From Topomyia yanbarensis (Eukaryota; Arthropoda; Insecta; Diptera; Culicidae), in assembly GCF_030247195.1 (NCBI RefSeq), contig NC_080672.1:70721771-70785770 (forward strand): a DNA stretch of 64,000 bases, in the 5' to 3' direction. Below are positions 1 to 10,107 of this stretch, piece by piece. The first letter of the stretch is position 1. Every line of letters starts with the position of its first letter. The position numbers and the translations under genes were made by a program. The notes beneath the pieces were generated by a model. That model was given only the letters and a program-made list of their open reading frames with translations, was not told where the DNA came from and searched no databases.

Positions 1-1235
1 GAACAGAACGCACATCTTCGATTTTATATAATTTGTGTAAGATCTGAGGGTCGATATCATGGAAGGTTTTCTCTATTTACACTACCATTTCATTCAATTC
101 GACAAGATGATTATTTGGGTGTTTGCTGACTTCTAGGTTACTACAACATAAGGCCACACTATGTGGTGATTCACCTGATAAAGAGCTTCTATCTCTAACC
201 TCCCCTACGGTTCCAACTGGGATTAGAGCCACCTTGACGTTTTTGCTTGAACCCAGGACTGGGTCGGAAACAATCACTATCAGTTCATACATGTTGACAG
301 CGGTTAGGCTTGGAGTCTGACTCAGTTTCGCTTCGAATGGAAACGATCTAAATCAAGATTGGGTGGGATCAGTAGCGACTGGCTCAAATGGCACATTCCC
401 CATGCCAATCGGAGATTTGTGCCTTTCCTAGTGATAGATTGGGTGGGCGTATGCTGACCCGGAATGGGAGCAAACGCGTGATTGCTAGTGTATCCGTCAG
501 GTATAGTTAATAACTTTTAGGAGTACGGTATTTTAAATCCCATGGCGGGGAATGAGTCTCCACAAAAAATGATTTTTTATGAAGTGTAAACCAAACAGCG
601 TCTCAGGATTTTAAAACTCTCCACACAAAAAACCGACCGGGAACAATTCAACATAATTTGTTTCCGACGGGGAAATGGTATTTTTATTTAGTTTAAAATT
701 CGGTGCTAGTTTGATACTGTTGGTATTTTTAGTTTTTGGTTTGACAGTTTGAAGAGATTTCGGAGGAAAATTTTCCTGGCTAAATCCGGTGAGCCATTTC
801 CCGAACTGTAAACTAACCTCAAGGGACGCGGACGAAAATAGCTGATTACCGTCAGATCGTTGATAACATTAGTAGATCTAAAGAAGGATCTCCAAGGATT
901 TCTTTGATGACTGAACATTCATGGCATGTAATAATAATAATATGAGCCGTGATGAGTTTCTGTGGTACCCATAGTCTAACAAAGGCGCACCTTTTGACTG
1001 TAAATATAATAGGTTTGTTCCAGTACCAGGAGAAACTGGAAGTACTCCAGAGGAAAGAGGTAGAACACCGTTCGAGTATTTTCTTCTTCTGTAAGCAAAC
1101 CGGAGTAAAAAGGACCAATAATGTTTTGCTCCTATTTGCTACGGAGCATCTTCCGTGTACTGGAACAAACCTAATATCTGTACTCCAGGAAGTTCTGTGA
1201 TGAATTGAAATATCTGCAACATTGAATACACTCAG
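1..1235. other. noncoding, no gene recognised
   Basis: I see no supportable gene here. A minus-strand reading frame at 77-292 and an overlapping plus frame are open, but neither shows a motif I can name. The rest is AT-rich with many stops in all frames. It may be decayed transposon sequence. Confidence 0.5.
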
Positions 1236-1378
1236 GTTTTTTTTACGCGGAGATTTAGGCCGCGTAAATGAAAACCACGTAATTTGAAAAAAACCGCCTA
1301 AAATAAAACCGCGTAAATTAAAAAATCCACGTAAATGAAAACCGCGCAAATTAAAAAATCCGCTTAAAAAACTTGAGT
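1236..1378. repeat. short tandem repeat with CCGCGTAAAT core
   Basis: The segment is built from imperfect repeats of about 12-24 bp alternating CCGCGTAAAT-like and AAATTAAAAAATCC-like blocks, at least six units. On the minus strand this gives a repetitive reading (GFFNLRGF-like) that is a by-product of the repeat, not a protein. Confidence 0.75.
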
Positions 1379-1435
1379 GTACTTCAATAAACCTAATTCT
1401 GTGAGCCACTATAATTATGTACCTATATTCCGAGA

Positions 1436-1555
1436 GTGTTTTTTGCCTTTCTCATATAGAAAGGTTATGCAATCGGTCAGAATTTCGACATTTTAACCGA
1501 GGCCCGCAGGGCCGAATCTCCTATAGCATTCGACTCAGTTCTTGTTTTTTCCGTG
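1436..1555 (-). repeat. dispersed Aedes-type repeat, right half
   Basis: Read on the minus strand, this carries a block ending in GATTGCATAACCTTTCTATA and GAGAAAGGC, preceded by a CTGAGTCGAATG-like block and a GGCCCTGCGGGCC palindromic block. The same order occurs at 30875-30993 (plus), and the terminal block recurs near 63320. Here it lies directly downstream of the 3' end of the R1 remnant, as expected if that element inserted into the repeat. Confidence 0.7.
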
Positions 1556-3165
1556 TTCGTGTTTTTAGTAAGGTTTAAAAAGCTTCAAAAACCTGGCCTG
1601 TAGTGTATTGGCACTGTGTGGGACTCACGTTCGTGCTCAAGCACTAGAAACAATCCACTTTTCCTCCCCACGGAACTACGTCAAGGTATTACTTCATGGG
1701 GGATCGTTGTACTTTCGTCGCACCTTTTTCTGCCATTAAGCATCCCGCTTCGTCTACTCGGTCTAGTCCCCGGCGGTTGACCTAGCCAAATCAACGGGCC
1801 AACCAGTAGGTGCTGAGGTCCATCCAGCGATTCTGGGTGGAGTGTAGCTTCCGGTTCACTGGGGCCCCAACGACCCACTGCTAGTTATTCGACGCGGTCA
1901 AATCCCCGGCGGTAGATCTATCCTCCTCACGAGCTACCCGGAAGGGTGTCGAGGTCGGTCCGGCGATTCCGGTGAAGCTTGATGTCCGGTTCGCTGGCGC
2001 CCCGACGACACGAACCCGGTGCTACGTCGTGTACTACTCAACTGCTCTTCAGCGGTGGACCCAGGCATAGCCCTTCGGACTTCTTCGAACCTAGGGCATT
2101 CGAAGACAGTGTTCCGGTGGTTCTTGCACGCTCACACACTCCGGGCAAAGGGGTGACGAAGCGCGTCCAAACCGATGTGGGTACTTCCGGATGCATGCAC
2201 GAACTAAAACTGTGTCAAATAGGAGTTCACCTCTCCATGCTTCTTTTGTACCAAGGCAGACACATTTGGGAAGAGTCGGTGGGTCCACCTGCCTTCCTCC
2301 GCGTTGTCCCACTCTAGCTGCCACTTAGCCAACCAGTCCACTCGGACCAGTCTGCTTGCATTATGCGCATTTCTCCACTGGTAGCATTCCACGTCCTCAG
2401 CCAGAGTGATGGAGATGGGAATCATCCCGGAAATTACGCATAACGCCTCCGACGATATCGGTCTGTACACACTCGCGGCTCGCTGATCTCGATACGCTGG
2501 ATTTTTTTACAGCACTACCTCGGTCTTGTGAGTCAGCAGCAACTTAAATTCAGCCATCCAGGTTTCTACGATGCATATTGTCTCTGACAGCAACATCTCC
2601 ACCTCCTCAAGGGTCTCACTTGTTATCGTTAGGACAACATCAAGCCAACGATCTCAACTCTCCTGGGTAGTTCCAGTGTTAATACTCCGTTGTACATTAT
2701 AATCTAGAGCGTTGGGCTGAGTAGGATGCCCTGAGGTACTCCCGCCGTGACCCTATTCGACCTCTGCCCCACGTTCGTTTCGTAGACCTGTTCTGAAAGT
2801 AACTTTTCAGAACCTTACACAGCTAGTCCGTAACCCCCCAGCTAGCACTCTTGAACGTGTTCTTTACGTCTATCGTTACCACGGCGCAGTAGCGATTACC
2901 CTTCTCTTTTGCATCGATGCTTTCTGTGGGGATTGCGTCCACCGTCGATATCCCTTTCCGGAACCTGAACTGCCCCTGCGATAGTCCGTTCTCACGTTCA
3001 GCGTAGGTCGTCAGCCTGTTGACGATGATCCTTTCAAGGACCTTACCAAGAGTATCTAGCAGGCATATAGGCCGATACGATGCTGGATCTTCTTGTGGTT
3101 TCCCTTGTTTTGGCAGTAACGCCAGCTTCTGGATCTTCCATCTATCCGGGAAGTAGCCACCGTCG
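1556..3165 (-). mobile_element. R1-clade non-LTR retrotransposon, 5'-truncated (copy A)
   Basis: On the minus strand, the end of a reverse transcriptase gene is followed by a cysteine/histidine C-terminal region and a long GC-rich 3'UTR. The 3'UTR (about 1556-2040) contains the repeat units seen after every other R1 copy in the window. The 5' end is truncated in RT and abuts an ACAY microsatellite at 3166-3205. Frameshifts and stops make it a dead copy. The clade call rests on the C-terminal region and the RT motifs, plus sequence shared with the other copies here. Confidence 0.8.
2075..3165 (-). pseudogene. R1-clade ORF2 remnant: RT and C-terminal domain
   Basis: The upstream part (2823-3165, minus) reads GYFPDRWKIQKLALLPKQGK, then a SYRPICLLDTLGKVLERII block and GQFRFRKGISTVDAI, which are RT fingers/palm blocks of non-LTR elements. 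A further frame around 2690-2790 gives VTAGVPQGILLSP, another RT block, and 2540-2570 gives WMAEFKLLLTHKTE. The C-terminal part (2091-2470) reads GRWTHRLFPNVSALVQKKHG and continues, after a frameshift, into RKYPHRFGRASSPLCPEC, the zinc-binding tail of R1-type ORF2. Several frameshifts and stops break the frame. ORF2 would normally supply endonuclease and reverse transcriptase for target-primed integration; the endonuclease is absent here because of 5' truncation. Confidence 0.8.
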
Positions 3166-3205
3166 GTTTGCGTGTGTATGTATGTATGTATGTATGTATG
3201 TACAA
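3166..3205. repeat. (ACAT)n/(ACAC) microsatellite
   Basis: About 28 bp of GTAT/TATG repeats on the plus strand (ACAY repeats on the minus strand) lie exactly between the RTE remnant and the truncated 5' end of R1 copy A. ACAY repeats are a known target of some R1-clade elements (the Waldo type). Confidence 0.85.
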
Positions 3206-4095
3206 ACTTAGTCTCAAATGAAAGGTACAATCTTCCCATCGATCGCTATTGATTTTTTTACGAAGCCGTCTCCACTCCACTGGACTATTGCTACTTGTCG
3301 CCAGCCTCGCAGTTTTCGAAGGGTCCGCAGGTCGTCCTCTATCTGGTAGATCCACCATGCTCGCTGTGCGCCCCGTCTTCTTGTTCCTGTGGGGTCGTCC
3401 TCAAGAACCATCTCCACCGGGTCGTCGTCCGACATTCTTACGACGTGTCCAGCCCACTGCCAATGTCCTATTTTTGCGGTGTGCGTATCCGGTATCCAGC
3501 AGCTGATGAAACTCATGGTTCATTCGTCTGCGCCACGTTCCGTCTTCCATCTGCGCGACGCCAAATATGGTACGCAGCACCTTTCGTTCGAAAACTCCAA
3601 GGGCGCGTTGGTCCTTCACGAGCATAGTCCAGGTCTCATGGCCGTAGAAGACCACTGGTCTAATCTGCGTCTTGTAGATAATCAACTTCGTGCGGCGGCG
3701 TTTGTTTGACAGGAGCGTCCTCCGGAGTCCACAGTAGGCACGATTTCCCGCCAAGATCCGTCTCTGAATTTCTCTGCTGGTATCAATGTCGGCGGTTACC
3801 GGCCCAAATACACGAATTCGTCGACCATCTCGATTTCGCCACCGTCAATCCGAACTTGGGATGGGAGGTTCACATTATCGTCTCTAGAACCTTTTCCTCT
3901 AATGTATTTTGTCTTCGAAACGTTGATGGCAAGTTCAATCCTGCTGGCTCAGTTTTCAGTCTGATGTACGTTTCCGACATCACCTCAAAGTTCCGTGTCA
4001 TTATGTCAATGTCGTCGGCGAAGCCAAGAAGCTGGACGGACTTCCTGAAGATAAACTATCATAACCTGTGCCCGTTGATATCCTGGATGCCTGTG
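3206..4095 (-). pseudogene. RTE-clade (JAM1-like) retrotransposon ORF remnant
   Basis: On the minus strand the series runs from LGFADDIDIM (the catalytic FADD box, near 4010-4040) through KTQIRPVVFYGHETWTM and VFERKVLRTIFG to QWAGHVVRM and PTGTRRRGAQRAWW. That order is the RT thumb and C-terminal tail typical of RTE elements such as JAM1 of Aedes aegypti. The frame shifts several times between 4095 and 3260, so it is dead. The endonuclease and the front of RT are missing. About 45 bp at its 3' side (3206-3250) matches the dispersed repeat seen at 63830 and 26080, so the true RTE end is probably near 3250. Confidence 0.8.
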
Positions 4096-4756
4096 TAGTG
4101 CATCCGTAATCTTTCAAACGATTGCTAGTTGTTCTTGTAAATCTAAATACCTATGTTCTAATACAAATTTACATATTTGTATTTCGATCGTAAACAAAAA
4201 CTTCCACGAGATCATCGAATTCCCAAGACCCAATAGATCTTGCAGATCTCAATACCTCGACTGAAGGAAGTTCCTGGACTGCATAGAATCTCACAAAAAA
4301 TGATATACTGAACATAGAACATGAAACTCAAGGAATAAAAAAGAGACAAAATAGTGTGATCCAAGTCGGTCCTAAGGTTAACTTGCTTGAAAGTGTTTAT
4401 AATTAGTCTGGTAAAAGAAAAACCACCTGAGGATGAGCGCAGTTGATCGGCTCTTAGGAAGATATAGGCTTTGGAAAGTCGGATGTTTAATTCTACAACT
4501 CCTACATCTGCACTTTGTGCGAATTGCTCTAGATGCAAGTGATTTTATTTTAAATAATAAATTGCCGAATTTTGCACGGACGATATTGCACAACTGCTAA
4601 ACTAATGTGTTTCATAATGCTTGCATCGCCGAAATCCTTTAATCTCTCTAAGAACATTTCTGAAAATTCCTCATGCTCTTATAAAATTACGCGAATGCCA
4701 TATATTGGAGACGTGGTATACTCCCTTATGTCGCATTTTAGATGAGCTCTGAAGTT
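4096..4756. other. noncoding AT-rich DNA
   Basis: No gene or named repeat seen. Minus-strand frames at 4212-4593 are open by chance and show no motif. Confidence 0.5.
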
Positions 4757-6312
4757 AATCGGGAATTCATTAGTTTCTTTGGCTCAGGGTCAGGTCCGAG
4801 GGTCAGCAAGGCTATTTTTTAAAAAAATTTCAACGTCTAGCTTTAAGTCTGGCATTTTTATAGCTCGTATAGACTAAAACTTATATGCAAACCCTTCGAA
4901 GTCATTTTGGTATGGTAATGGCCATATCCGGGAATCTTGGAACCAGTTCCGGGGGACCTAGTAAATCCGAAATGCGCTATCTTTACCAAAAGACATCAAA
5001 TCTTACAAATTTTCATTAAAAATACACAACGATGTAAATTGGATGCTCATAGACTGGACCCTTTCTGAAGTATCTGGGACATCCAAGAACCGATTCCGAG
5101 CGATTTCCTAGAACCGATTTTCGGAAACAGCAAGCCTTATCTACGAAATAATTGAAAAAACACGTACCTGCCACGCGGCACATCCAATTATATCAGCTTG
5201 ATGATTCATGAACAATGCTGTCTGGTACTAGGTCATCTGGACATATGGGGACACTTTACGACCGGTTCCGGACTTTTCGGAATCCGGTTCTTCGACCCAA
5301 ACATTTTTGGTGAATATGCCTGTCATGTGGCACATCAAATCATCCGGCCACAAAGATACTTTTCGGATGTTCCTGAATCCGGTGCATCAGACCAATAAAA
5401 GTAATGTGAGATTATTCACCAAAAATGTTTTATCCGATGAACCGGACTCTGGAATAACTGGAACCGGTCGCAAAGTGTCCTGGTGTGCCCAGCTGAGCTA
5501 AACCGTGATTGAATTTCTCATAAATCGTCAAGCTGATGTAATTTGTTGTGCCGCATGACAAGTATATTCACCAAAAATGTTTGGTCCATTCCGGAATATC
5601 CGAAACCGGTCGTAAAGTGTACCCGTATGTCTAGATGACCTAAACCAGGATTGCATTGTTCATAGATTATTGAACTGATATAGTTTTCTGTGCCGCATGA
5701 CAGGCATATTCATTAAAAATGTTTGGTCCGGATAATCGGATTCCGAAACATCCGGAAACGGTCGTAAAGTGCCCCTGTATGTCCAGATGACCTGAAACAA
5801 GACGGCATTGTTCATACATCATCAAGCTGATATAATTTGATGTGCCGTATAACAGTTATATGTTCCTTCAGTTATTTCGTAGGTAAGGTTTGCTGTTTCT
5901 GGAAATCAGTTCCAGGAAATCTCTCGGAATCGGTTCTTGGATTCCTGGATGCTTCCGAAAGGGTCCAGTCTATGAGCATCCAATTTGCATCGTTGTGTAT
6001 TTTTCATGAAAATTTGAAATATTTTATATGCCTTTTGGTGAAGTTAGCGCATTTCGGATTTACTAGGTCCCCCGGAACCGGTTCCAAGATGCCCGGATAT
6101 GGCCATTAGCATCCCAAAATGATTTTGAAGGGTCTGCATATAAGTTTTGATCATGTACGGGCTCTAATACCAGGCTTAAAGCTAGACATTTCAAAATTAA
6201 ACAAAATAGCTTAAATGACCCTCGGACAGACCCTACAGAATTTCCGTATAAATCCGGAACCGGTTATCTGATCTATACAACCAAAGAAACTTGAATGAAT
6301 TCCCGGTCGTTT
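4757..6312. mobile_element. fold-back element with long inverted arms and ~185 bp internal repeats
   Basis: The left arm (about 4757-5155) and right arm (about 5865-6312) are inverted copies that I judge close to 90% identical over the best 230 bp (4926-5155 versus 5865-6110). Shared stretches include ACCTAGTAAATCCGAAATGC and TTGGATGCTCATAGACTGG. Between them are three direct ~185 bp units (about 5405-5865), each with AAAAATGTTTGGTCC-like, GGTCGTAAAGTG-like and GTCCAGATGACC-like blocks, and one inverted unit (about 5160-5345). Outer ends share CGGGAATTCATT. No transposase is present, so any movement would need an outside enzyme. The superfamily cannot be told from the ends. Confidence 0.75.
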
Positions 6313-6640
6313 GCAAGTGGTTTGGTTGAAATCCGTTGACAATTGTTAGAACTAGAGCAAATTGAGCACCTGAATTGGTGAGTGAAAAGTATCACGGGGA
6401 CGCAAAGGTTAATGTCTTCAATCACAGTACTTGAACTAATTTTTTCCTCATTTAAAGTTGTTAAAGCACACATTCCGCTTAAAGCAAAGCAACAATTGTT
6501 ATAAGTTACTAAAATACTACATTTTTTTTAAATAAACAAGCATCAGCTGTTTAATGACAGCTCGGCCAACTACACTCACACATTCAAGCCTGCACTCGAT
6601 CTGCATTGGAGTGTTCCATTGGCACCGTGCCAGTGCAAAA
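6313..6640. other. noncoding DNA
   Basis: No gene seen. Weak inverted similarity to 4600-4750 suggests the fold-back arms may extend into this stretch. Confidence 0.4.
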
Positions 6641-6689
6641 CACCGGCGCGGTGTCGGTGCCATCAATCGAAAAACCTATTTGATTTCAG

Positions 6690-7010
6690 GCGCTTCGATG
6701 CTTCTGCGAGCTCATCGTTAGTCACTTGCCGATCGTTCGTGTTCGTGTGTTCTTCGCTGTACGGAGTCGGTGGCCACATAGTTCATGTTTCGGGAAGAGA
6801 CCCTCAACGATTATCTTTAGCTTACATTTCGGCTGGCGTCAACGAGCCGTTTATGTTCTCCATCACGACTCGGTATGCGTCGCCCCAGGGATTGGTGTCT
6901 ACTTCTCGACACAGCAATCGTGTGGCAATCTGTTTTGCCAAGCCGGATCTCCCGTTTAAAAGCGGTCCTAGTTTCCCGAAACGCTGCCTTGCATTCCTCT
7001 GTATCTAGCT
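6690..7010 (-). pseudogene. R1-clade ORF2 linker region remnant
   Basis: Minus-strand translation gives NPWGDAYRVVMENINGSLTP-like text, then VTNDELAEASKRLKS just before the point where the RT domain would begin. The plus-strand copy at 28545-28745 has the equivalent segments. In R1-type ORF2 this is the spacer between the endonuclease and RT. Stops and at least one frameshift are present. The open plus-strand frames over it are shadows. Confidence 0.65.
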
Positions 7011-7139
7011 CAGATATTGCTCTCTGAGTCCGCCTTCTGTTATCAGGGGGAGTTAATCTGATACGGCTCTGCAGTTAAGGCGATGTCACACATAGTTTCT
7101 GTCGTTGACTGCCACAAGAGTTGCCGTGCGGTGTCATAG

Positions 7140-7860
7140 TGATTTAGATTTATCTGGGTTATCTCCATTACCATTGGCCTGTCATCGTAGGCGGGGCATT
7201 AAATCTGATGGATGGTGGCCATTTCCATCCACTGGAGTGCAAAGCAAGCACTTCGACCTCTGCATGCAGTCTCTCGCAAGATGTCCTGTCTCCTCCAATT
7301 TCTAGCACATCCGGAATTTATCCGGGCCTTTGCAAGTCACTGCAAAATGTCCAAAACCCGGGCATCTCGACTACCCAACCGTAACTTTGCCTAGCTCCAG
7401 CACCATATTGGCAGCGTTATCATCGCTGTCTGAGTTCCTACGTCATGTGCACCACGCCCATGTTACATTGCTGCTTCAGTACACCTATCAGCTCGTCGTC
7501 CGTGTCCTTAATCACCAACTTCTGCCAATTCAGCCATTTATTTGGCAACAGTTTCCTGCAAGATCGAGATGTTAATCGTGGGATCCTTCTTCAACTCGAA
7601 GAGCATCTCGCCTTTTTGAGTACGCCTGATTCTTAACACGACCATGGCTTCTCCCTTTGGATTTTGAGAACCATCTCTTTGATGTCTTTATGGACACTGT
7701 TTCTCACGTCTACAAACTTGTTGAGCTCCTTCACAACCACTTTGATGCCACTGCTTTTGGCTTCTGTGGAATGTAGCTCATCCCACACTGCTCTGGCTGT
7801 TGTTGCTACTGCTTCTCCACCTTCTGCTCTTGATGAATGATGTCAGCTGCTGCTAGTTTT
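7140..7860 (-). pseudogene. R1-clade ORF1 (gag-like) remnant
   Basis: On the minus strand the segment reads FVDVRNSVHKDIKEMVLKIQ (7700-7760), VVLRIRRTQKGEMLFELKKD (7590-7650), and then CPGFGHFAVTC and ETGHLARDC (7280-7370), which are CCHC zinc knuckles. The second block matches VRIRRTQKGEILFEL in copy D at 28250. ORF1 would be the RNA-binding protein of the particle. The frame is broken by frameshifts and a stop. Confidence 0.7.
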
Positions 7861-7869
7861 CACTCATGA

Positions 7870-8376
7870 GAGATTCCTTCAATCTTACTTCACTTCCGTG
7901 TATGCTCATCCTTCTTAAATTATTGGTCCGCTTGGCGTATTCTGGTAAGGCGTTGAACAAATTGTAGCCTTTGTAAAATAAGGCGTTCTGTGTACAAGAT
8001 TTCTTAGCGCTCAACAATCTCAGATTGCCGGCTTATCTGGTTTCATACCTGTGCAATCTCTTCCGTACACAACAGTGCTACACATGTACTGTGGCGTTAT
8101 TCCATTTAAAACTCTGAAGATGAAAACAAGTGTGTTATATTCAATACGTTGCTGAACTGCATCCATTGTAAAAATTGAGCATCAAATGTCGCTGAGTTAG
8201 TCTGTCACATCGTAGTAACAGTCGCATCACCTTGCTTTGTAAGATCTGCATTCGCTTACGCTGATTATTGGACGCTAAGAAAAAAAAAATAGAAGCAGAA
8301 TAATCAAACTGGGGAGCTATTATGGTCTTGTAAGCAGATATCTTTGAGTCAAATGTGAGAAACCTATTAATCCTAT
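7870..8376 (-). pseudogene. non-LTR RT C-terminal fragment nested in R1 copy B
   Basis: Minus-strand frames read LYRINRFLTFDSKISAYKTI, IIAPQFDYSASI, KRMQILQSKVMRLLLRCDRL and LRLLSAKKSCTQNALFYKGY in order. This is the thumb and C-terminal part of a non-LTR RT, of Jockey/CR1-like type by general appearance. It splits R1 copy B between its leader and ORF1, so it inserted after that copy. Frameshifts and stops are present. The clade is uncertain. Confidence 0.6.
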
Positions 8377-8614
8377 AAAGAACGCCATTGTTGATCCGAA
8401 TGTGCCGCTTGACACTCCGGTTGGGCTAGAGTGCTTTTATTGCTAAGAACTTTGATTACTGAAATCTTAGGGTAGAAGCGGCGTAGACTCGGTTTGTCGG
8501 AGCTACTCATAACTTTTTTTAGAAGTTCATCAGAGCTTAATCCAAGCCCCACCATATCCTAGCAAGACTCCCCAACTCGCAGTAGGTTCGAGGAGGGGGA
8601 AGGTCGTTAGGCTT

Positions 8615-8740
8615 CTGTCTGTCCTTCCTGTGTGTATGTGTGACTAAAAATGTCACTCAATGAATACGTAGTATTTTACGAGAAATTTCAATCATAATAG
8701 GCCTAACACTGGGAGTTTAGAGTAAAATTGCATTTTTTAA
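8615..8740 (-). repeat. dispersed repeat (left half) with ACAY tract
   Basis: On the minus strand, CATTGAGTGACATTTTTAG is followed by CACACATACACACA and then R1 copy B. The same order (a GAGTGAC-like block, an AC-rich tract, R1 sequence) is seen at 26130-26205 and 63890-63935. Confidence 0.6.
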
Positions 8741-8834
8741 TGTTGTGGCATACCCAAAAACGAGGGCGGCATAAAAACACAACTCAACTGTAACAAACAA
8801 AATATACCGCTGCCGAGAATAACGAACGACCGCC
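8741..8834 (+). repeat. LTR-like sequence, left piece, split by the gypsy insertion
   Basis: TGTTGTGGCATACCC opens a block that is interrupted at 8834 by the gypsy element and resumes at 14527. Rejoined, it would be about 500 bp, beginning TGTTGT and ending CTACAACG, with a TATA box and poly(A) signal in its second part. That suggests a solo LTR. I found no flanking duplication, so this stays tentative. Confidence 0.4.
8830..8834. repeat. target site duplication CCGCC (left)
   Basis: CCGCC immediately precedes the 5' LTR and recurs at 14522-14526 immediately after the 3' LTR, which fixes both element boundaries. Five-base duplications fit Ty3/gypsy integrases. Confidence 0.9.
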
Positions 8835-9064
8835 TGTAGAGTCCTCAAAATTCATACGCCCTTTGCATTCGTTAGGAGTGGTAGCTTGATAGGTTGGCAA
8901 CGCTGATGACAGGCCGGCTAGTAGAGATCCGTGTAGAGTTTTCGGTAGAGAGAAGACAAGCGAGAAGAGTGAGTGAACAGTGTGTTGAGCATCAGGAGGA
9001 ACATAAACGGACTTGTAAATAAGAAAACGATATTTTGATTTGGATTCCGAAACCAGACTTTACA
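8835..9064 (+). repeat. 5' LTR
   Basis: 230 bp, TG...CA ends, identical by eye to the 3' LTR. I see no good TATA box inside, so transcription may start from an initiator-type promoter. Confidence 0.95.
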
Positions 9065-9066
9065 TT

Positions 9067-9079
9067 TGGCGACGAGGAT
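9067..9079 (+). promoter_or_regulatory. primer-binding site, tRNA-Ser type
   Basis: TGGCGACGAGGAT starts three bases after the LTR. TGG pairs with the CCA tail, and the rest is complementary to the CCTCGTCG acceptor end of insect tRNA-Ser(GCU) as I recall it. Minus-strand DNA synthesis would start here. Confidence 0.8.
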
Positions 9080-9447
9080 CCAAATTAAAATGTTTTTATA
9101 GTTCGTGTTTTGAAGATCGGTCGGAAAAAAAATTAGGTTATAGCTGGCGGAAGCTTGGAAAAAGTGATTGTGAAAAGAAAAGGGGTACAGTTTCTGCCCT
9201 CGATTCACAGTGAAAGGTAAGCAGTGAGGTTATGTGTAAAATTGGAAGCTTTTGAAAAGCTTCGGAAATAGCATAAGTGGCTATCGTCGTTATTGTTGTT
9301 ATGTCGCTATCTATTCTGAAATGGCCTTCAAGCAATAGGCGGGTTGAAGTTGGAAAAAGAAAGAGGATTGATTTTGTTGAGTAGAGGAAGCAGCGTTTTT
9401 TAAATGTGTTGGTGCGGTTATCGATGTTTCTGGATTGATGTGCGATG

Positions 9448-9737
9448 GGTTGTGTACCAGAGTGAAGTAATGTGTTTTTTTCTCTATAAAGTAGACATAT
9501 ATGGTTGTGTACCACATGAAGGAATTTTGGTTATGTACCATGAAAGGCGAAAGAGGAGGTGGTTGTGTACCCGAAAAAACAGGTCCTGGTTGTGTACCAC
9601 AAGGCGGAAAGAAATAGAATCATTGGTTGTGTACCAAATATAATTGTCGAAAGTGTTGTGTATACTATTTAAGCAGCGAAGGCTGTGAACCAGGTTATAT
9701 AAAGACAATGGCTGCCGTTTGGAATGGTTGTGTACCA
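9448..9737 (+). repeat. eight interspersed copies of GGTTGTGTACCA in the leader
   Basis: Copies start at 9448, 9503, 9529, 9561, 9588, 9625, 9681 and 9726. Five are exact; 9529 has ATG for GTG, 9561 ends CCC, and 9681 is GGCTGTGAACCA. Most carry a T before the first G, giving TGGT...ACCA with short inverted arms. Spacing is irregular (26-56 bp) and the spacers are unrelated, so this is not a simple tandem duplication. It looks like an array of protein- or RNA-binding sites. Confidence 0.85.
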
Positions 9738-9852
9738 CTGAAGAAAACATTTTGATTATGCATTGTGACAGCGTACCAAATAATATAAACAGTGAAGTAC
9801 AACAACAGAGATGATTAGCACCTTTTATTTAGTATATGTTCAGAACTTCAAG

Positions 9853-10106
9853 GTAAGCAAAAAAAAAAATAAATGGAAAAAAATTCACAGTATTCCTATC
9901 ATGGATAAAAGCTTTTCTCCTGTGTAAGTCAAATTTTGGTTCGGAGGCGAAATACAATTTAAACAAATTCAAAACAATATAGTATCACATCAAAGATGGA
10001 AATGAATAACAACAATAATGACGATAAATGGATTTATGATAAATGTATATTACAAAAAAATAAATAAATTGCATAATATTTTGTTTATATAAAATTTCAA
10101 ATATAG
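9853..10106 (+). other. possible leader intron
   Basis: A consensus donor CAAG|GTAAGC at 9852/9853 and an acceptor-like AAATATAG at 10106 bracket 254 AT-rich bases. Splicing would put an ATG at 9836-9838 in frame six codons upstream of the gag ATG. There is no polypyrimidine tract of note before the acceptor. This is a prediction only. Confidence 0.35.
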
Positions 10107-10107
10107 G

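Larger units (their letters stand above)
6641..8614 (-). mobile_element. R1-clade retrotransposon, degraded (copy B)
   Basis: Read on the minus strand from 8614, the copy begins right after a CACACATACACACA tract. Its 5' leader (8600-8377) contains TTGGGGAGTCTTGCTAGGAT, the same leader found at 27555 and 50125. It is interrupted by another non-LTR fragment (7870-8376), then resumes with ORF1 (about 7860-7140) and the endonuclease-RT linker (about 7010-6690). RT and the 3' end are missing. Internal deletions and stops make it inactive. Confidence 0.75.
9065..10107 (+). promoter_or_regulatory. gypsy element leader (5'UTR)
   Basis: About 1040 bp between the LTR and the gag start, with no long plus-strand gene. 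It holds the primer site, two consensus splice donors (AAAG|GTAAGC at 9216/9217 and CAAG|GTAAGC at 9852/9853), an eight-copy 12 bp motif array at 9448-9737, and an acceptor-like AT-rich tract ending TATAG|G just before the gag ATG. Confidence 0.7.

Noticed and set aside
852..1409. 185-codon minus-strand open frame
   Set aside because: Its front part is translation of the 24 bp CCGCGTAAAT tandem repeat, and the rest shows no motif.
6619..7008. Plus-strand frame of 129 codons
   Set aside because: It is the antisense of the R1 ORF2 linker on the minus strand.
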